Assembly (NCBI GenBank): GCA_964346495.1
Contig: CAYFUW010000026.1
Span: forward strand, 1-23,992
Origin: JBGZFC01 sp964346495
GTDB taxonomy: Bacteria; Bacteroidota; Bacteroidia; Bacteroidales; Dysgonomonadaceae
Direction: 5' to 3'
Length of the DNA: 23,992 bases
The notes under the pieces were generated by a model, which searched no databases, was not told the origin of the DNA, and was given only the letters and a program-made list of their open reading frames with translations. Below, one piece after another: positions 20,587 to 23,992 of this stretch. The stretch's first letter is position 1, and the number at the start of each line of letters is the position of its first letter. The position numbers were made by a program, and so were the translations under genes.

Positions 20587-21696
20587 ATGAAAAAAATAAT
20601 TTACTTATTATCATTAATTTGTGTTCTTCAGTTGAACGCTCAGTCATACAGTTTAGAACAAGGGATGTCTGATTTTCAAAAGAATAGAAGTGCTATAAAG
20701 CAGCCTGTTCCTGTTAATATTCAAAACTATTTTGATATTGCAATAGACGAAATTGAACAAATTTTGAAAGGAGAAAAACCATTGAGTTTCAAAAGAGCCG
20801 TTTTTCTTGTGGAAAATGCTTATTATGAAGGTTCTATCAATTGGGAAGAATATAATAACGAGTTGTTGAGAATTAAGCCCATTCTTAATAAAATGATTGA
20901 TGACCGCAATTTACGACAGTACAAAACAGCGGGTAATTGGGCTGTGTTTACCTATATGTCTGATAGTATTCCTGAGAATAATTTTCGACCGTACCGATAT
21001 GATTTCGAGAACTTTATGAGCGATACAGATTTTGAAAGTGTTATGGTAACGCGTCTTTTAAAAACAAAGAGAGGAAATTGCAGAGCCTTACCCTACTTGT
21101 ATAAAATTTTAGCCGATGAGGTTGAAGCAGAGGCGTTTATTGCAATTGTTCCGATGCATTGCTATGTAAAACACAGAGACGAAGAAGGTAATTGGTGGAA
21201 TTTAGAAATGACCACAGGTTCATTTTCTCGGTCAAGTTTTATAATGGAAACCTTCAATGTTTCCGAAGTTGCAATAAGAAGCGGATTGTTTATGAAACCT
21301 CTGTCAGATGTTGAATCTGTTGCTTATCTCATATACGACTTGTTGTGTTTTTACGAACAAAAAACAGGAAGATATTCCGATGATTTCGTCAGAAAATGTT
21401 ATGAAATAGGTTTACAATATTATCCGAATAGCCAGTTGCAAATATGCAAAGCAAATGATTTACAGTTTCGATTGAGAAACAAAATGATAGATATGGGATT
21501 GAATAGTTTTAGAGAACTTGTTCCCTATCCAGAACTAATGGAAGAGTTTAAAATTATGGATGCTGCTTTTAAATATATTTCTGAAATAGGATATTCCACC
21601 ATGAAAGATGAAGATTACGAAAAATCTATCAATCACATAAGTGATAAGCAGAAACAATTAAGCATCGAAAACGATGATATAGACTCTAATAAATAA
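20587..21696 (+). CDS. Secreted transglutaminase-like cysteine protein
   Basis: A 369-aa exported protein with signal peptide MKKIIYLLSLICVLQLNAQ (cut near 19). The central region (about 150-215) looks like a transglutaminase/SirB1-type fold: KRGNCRALPYLYKILADEV with nucleophile candidate C165, IVPMHCYVKH with H191, and GNWWNLEMTTG with N205. The order Cys-His-Asn and the spacing suit this superfamily. The remaining C-terminal part (about 240-369) is helical, possibly TPR-like, with a hydrophilic tail. Activity could be peptidase, transglutaminase or none; I cannot tell which. It opens a tight operon: the RHS-metallopeptidase gene follows after 10 bp. A role in maturing or handling that protein is conceivable but is inference only. 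Confidence 0.75.
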   Translation: MKKIIYLLSLICVLQLNAQSYSLEQGMSDFQKNRSAIKQPVPVNIQNYFDIAIDEIEQILKGEKPLSFKRAVFLVENAYYEGSINWEEYNNELLRIKPILNKMIDDRNLRQYKTAGNWAVFTYMSDSIPENNFRPYRYDFENFMSDTDFESVMVTRLLKTKRGNCRALPYLYKILADEVEAEAFIAIVPMHCYVKHRDEEGNWWNLEMTTGSFSRSSFIMETFNVSEVAIRSGLFMKPLSDVESVAYLIYDLLCFYEQKTGRYSDDFVRKCYEIGLQYYPNSQLQICKANDLQFRLRNKMIDMGLNSFRELVPYPELMEEFKIMDAAFKYISEIGYSTMKDEDYEKSINHISDKQKQLSIENDDIDSNK

Positions 21697-21706
21697 CATT
21701 ATTGAA

Positions 21707-22711
21707 ATGAAAAAGCTAATTTTGACATTAAGTGCAGTAATATTTTTTACATTGATTGTTTTTGCACAAACACCTTACGATCATTTTTTGCATAAACAAA
21801 GCGTGAGATCGATGATTGAATTGCCTCAATTGCAATTCAAAGTAGTAAATACAGACATTGATAGTGAAATACGCTATGCAGAGTTTGACAAGAACTCTCT
21901 GTCTCTTACTCTGTTTGATGAGAATGAAAATACGATAAAAGTTCTTGTATTCAATCCTAATGAAAAGAAGTTTTTAACAATTGATCCGTATGCAGAAAAA
22001 TATTATAGTATAAGTCCGTATGTGTATTGTGTGAATAATCCTGTAAGGTTCATTGACCCGGATGGGCGAGACGGAATGGTAACAGGTTCGGGAACAAAAG
22101 AAGATCCTTATATTATTACAGCAAATTACTACTATAAAAATGGTGAACTTAACCAAAATCAACTGAAAGGGTTAAATAGTGCAATAGATTCATACAATAA
22201 ATTAGGAGGGAAAGTAGGTGTGAAAATAAAAAATACAGATGGATCAATTTCTTATGTTAAATATAATTTAGCAGCTAAAGGAGTTGATGATGTTGGTAGG
22301 GCTGTAACTGGAGATATTTTTACAAATGTTGATGGACAGGATGTTTCATATGGTAACGCTTTGGGAACAAGACCAAATGAAGGTGGAAGAGGAGACGAAT
22401 TTGGCTCTGCAAACGGGTGGCGAGTGGATATAAATTCTGTAAATATCGAAAAGGGAGTTGAGAATGGAATGAATGGTAATGCTATAATAAAAGGAACATA
22501 TATTCACGAAATAGGTCACAATTTAGATTTGGATCATGATGATAACACAAATATAATGTCGCAAAACTCTTCAATTACTTTCGAAAATCAGCTTGGAACG
22601 ACTATGAAAATTGATAGTTATCCACGTGTAGATAAAAAAGGCACACAAATTATTATAAACAGAGTTAATAAGCCTCGGGTTGGCTCTTTGGGTATAGTAA
22701 GAACGAGGTAA
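21707..22711 (+). CDS. Secreted RHS-core/zinc metallopeptidase fusion (polymorphic-toxin-like)
   Basis: A 334-aa protein in three parts. A signal peptide, MKKLILTLSAVIFFTLIVFA, is followed by a short unrecognised segment (21-88). An RHS-associated core remnant spans 89-122: TIDPYAEKYYSISPYVYCVN and NPVRFIDPDGRD, the classic junction after which RHS proteins carry variable toxin domains. The C-terminal domain (123-334) contains HEIGHNLDLDH (H267, E268, H271, H277) and NIM (M284), the zinc site and Met-turn of metzincin-like peptidases. Asp replaces the usual Gly in HExxHxxGxxH. No YD repeats are present, so this is far shorter than a full RHS protein. It is flanked at 10 bp and 4 bp by two other secreted-protein genes; the downstream one is a candidate immunity gene. 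The target is unknown. Confidence 0.82.
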   Translation: MKKLILTLSAVIFFTLIVFAQTPYDHFLHKQSVRSMIELPQLQFKVVNTDIDSEIRYAEFDKNSLSLTLFDENENTIKVLVFNPNEKKFLTIDPYAEKYYSISPYVYCVNNPVRFIDPDGRDGMVTGSGTKEDPYIITANYYYKNGELNQNQLKGLNSAIDSYNKLGGKVGVKIKNTDGSISYVKYNLAAKGVDDVGRAVTGDIFTNVDGQDVSYGNALGTRPNEGGRGDEFGSANGWRVDINSVNIEKGVENGMNGNAIIKGTYIHEIGHNLDLDHDDNTNIMSQNSSITFENQLGTTMKIDSYPRVDKKGTQIIINRVNKPRVGSLGIVRTR

Positions 22712-22715
22712 GCAT

Positions 22716-23354
22716 ATGAAAAAAATAATAATATCATTATTCTGTTTTTCCATTGTGATAAATATATGTTTTTCGCAAGACTCAGTTTTTGTTGAGGGTT
22801 TATGTGTCAAACAATTTTTGAAAAAAGAAATTTCAGATAAAATAAAAAATGAAATTTTACGAAAAAGTGGGAAACCATTTCAACAAATGATAGATTATCA
22901 TACCCAATCATTTTATTTTACTTTAAAAATAGATTCTAATATTTCTTTAATGGAAGAAAAAAATGTGAGTTCAACACTTAAATGTCCAGATTACAAAAAT
23001 CTTGAAGTGTATATGCTTCCTCCATTCAATGATTATGTTGATAGCTATATAAATAATAAAACGATTACATACGAAACTGATTTTCCTAAAGACTGTTCGT
23101 ATTTTATTCTTGAAAATGATACAGTCCATCTGTATAAAATATATAAGGTACGAGCTTATGCTTTGAGGGTAATTGTTGACAATGATTATTTAAATAAACA
23201 GAGAAATATTAATATGGAAATTAATTGGAATATTGATTCATCTAATATAAGTAAAAAAATTCCTTTTTTTTATGCTTATTTGTTTTATAATTGTATAAAT
23301 ATAGATTGTCATTATGAACTTCAAGGATTTAGTCACTGGAGCTTTTTGGAATAA
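22716..23354 (+). CDS. Exported orphan protein, candidate immunity to the metallopeptidase
   Basis: I do not recognise the family. The 212-aa product starts with a signal peptide, MKKIIISLFCFSIVINICFS, cut near residue 20, and should be periplasmic or surface-located. It is Lys-, Ile- and Asn-rich, with aromatic-rich beta-like stretches (SFYFTLKID, YKIYKVRAYALRVIVD) and a GFSHWSFLE end. No catalytic motif is visible. It begins 4 bp after the RHS-metallopeptidase stop codon, so the two are almost certainly co-transcribed. The position directly behind an RHS-type toxin domain is where cognate immunity genes are usually found. Export would put it where a secreted peptidase would act. It could instead be a substrate or an accessory factor. 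Confidence 0.7.
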   Translation: MKKIIISLFCFSIVINICFSQDSVFVEGLCVKQFLKKEISDKIKNEILRKSGKPFQQMIDYHTQSFYFTLKIDSNISLMEEKNVSSTLKCPDYKNLEVYMLPPFNDYVDSYINNKTITYETDFPKDCSYFILENDTVHLYKIYKVRAYALRVIVDNDYLNKQRNINMEINWNIDSSNISKKIPFFYAYLFYNCINIDCHYELQGFSHWSFLE

Positions 23355-23705
23355 TTTTGTCAGTTATGAAAAAGAAAAAATGTACAGTGCTTAATAAGAG
23401 GTCGTTATGGGTGTAAAAGCACGTTTTGATACTACTAATTATTTCTTGCAAAGAAACTAACGGCTTTAAGTCCGTTCGTCCCGTTGACTACAGCTTTTAA
23501 TAATGATTGTTGTACTACTTAATGCAACAAACCGCATTTAACGGTTGGTTGCAGTGTCATAAACTAAAAAGATATTGCAGATAATCATGTAAGAATTATT
23601 GTTCCACGAAATTTATTCTTTTTGTACAAAGTCTTCCCGAAATCGCTTTGCTAATCAGAATCTATGCTACGCTCTGAAATGCCACATGTTACAATGGACT
23701 ATTAT

Positions 23706-23725
23706 CACGCGAAAGGATTCGCGCG
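23706..23725. repeat. CGCG hairpin repeat, inverted copy
   Basis: CACGCGAAAGGATTCGCGCG is the reverse complement of the core at 637-654 and matches 16210-16229. It is a dispersed intergenic hairpin. Confidence 0.75.
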
Positions 23726-23950
23726 GAAGCATGAGTGTACTTTTTTATATTACGGTACTCCCGTTAAATCGGGATGTTCCATCTGTACCTTATAATTGCA
23801 ATAATTGACAATAACTACAAATATTTTGCTACTTTGTAGCTAATTAGTTGTTTACTAAAAACTCGTCAACTATAAACATTGGCACATTGGCATATTATCA
23901 AATTTGCATATTAAATAAAATCGTAATTCGTAAATCCTAATTGTCTTTAT

Positions 23951-23974
23951 TCTTTGCTCTTTGTTCTTTGTTCT
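23951..23974. repeat. Short TCTTTGT tandem repeat
   Basis: Three consecutive 7-bp units (TCTTTGC, TCTTTGT, TCTTTGT) plus TCT lie in a non-coding AT-rich context. Confidence 0.6.
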
Positions 23975-23992
23975 AAATAAACCTAAGTCTAT

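Larger units (their letters stand above)
23355..23992. other. Repeat-rich non-coding region
   Basis: No credible gene; the frame at 23599-23808 runs through repeat sequence. Contents: a hairpin at 23524-23552 (GCAAC-A-AACCG against CGGTT-G-GTTGC), the CGCGAAAGGATTCGCG core at 23706-23725, a CCCGTTAAATCGGGA hairpin (about 23760-23774), CATTGGCACATTGGCATATT-type repetitive DNA near 23877-23900, and short TCTTTGT tandem units at 23951-23974. No clear terminator was found directly behind the secreted cassette. Confidence 0.55.

Noticed and set aside
23599..23808. 69-residue plus-strand open frame near the window end
   Set aside because: It crosses the CGCGAAAGGATTCGCG repeat and other repeat-like sequence; no family pattern.

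Overview
The window is AT-rich chromosomal DNA from a member of the Bacteroidota, most likely order Bacteroidales. The evidence is a type IX secretion (T9SS) C-terminal sorting domain, a Fibrobacter-type paralogous (FISUMP) lipoprotein, a DUF4837 lipoprotein, a Bacteroidetes-type short SerA, many TAnnTTTG-type -7 promoter elements, and no obvious Shine-Dalgarno sites. No rRNA, tRNA, CRISPR array or transposase gene was seen.

Layout. 1-666: repeat-rich non-coding DNA with a 102-bp direct repeat built of hairpins. 667-2319 (-): class I fumarase. 2526-3803 (-): FISUMP/fibronectin-like lipoprotein whose signal peptide looks frameshifted. 4131-4755 (+): YefM/YoeB-type toxin-antitoxin locus with intact promoter, operator and antitoxin, but a toxin broken by one in-frame TAA. 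4948-7287 (-): UvrD/PcrA helicase. 7686-8204 (-): ECF sigma factor. 9015-10907 (+): HtpG behind an apparently perfect sigma-54 (-24/-12) promoter. 11068-11970 (-): T9SS cargo protein with a G8 tract at the -33 position of its promoter. 12179-13132 (+): pantothenate kinase. 13417-15535 (+): serC and serA, separated by a strong hairpin. 15597-16503: gene-free repeat island. 16564-19789 (-): pdxA, a DUF4837 lipoprotein and rlmN. 19859-20222 (-): DUF486 membrane protein gene, frameshifted. 20587-23354 (+): three-gene secreted cassette. 23355-23992: repeat-rich, no gene.

Most genes are housekeeping. Metabolically, serC/serA (serine) and pdxA (vitamin B6) converge, and SerC can serve both pathways. 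The notable accessory unit is the tight operon at 20587-23354. It encodes a secreted transglutaminase-like Cys-His-Asn protein, a short secreted RHS-core remnant fused to a metzincin-like zinc metallopeptidase, and a signal-peptide-bearing orphan protein 4 bp downstream. The last two look like a polymorphic toxin and its periplasmic immunity protein, reduced to a free-standing size.

Two other themes stand out. Dispersed intergenic hairpin families show compensatory base changes, and one keeps the same single mismatch in every well-preserved copy. Three independent reading-frame lesions (toxin, DUF486, FISUMP signal peptide) lie within about 18 kb, meaning either gene decay or assembly error. 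All assignments come from reading the sequence and recalled family features; no search was run.
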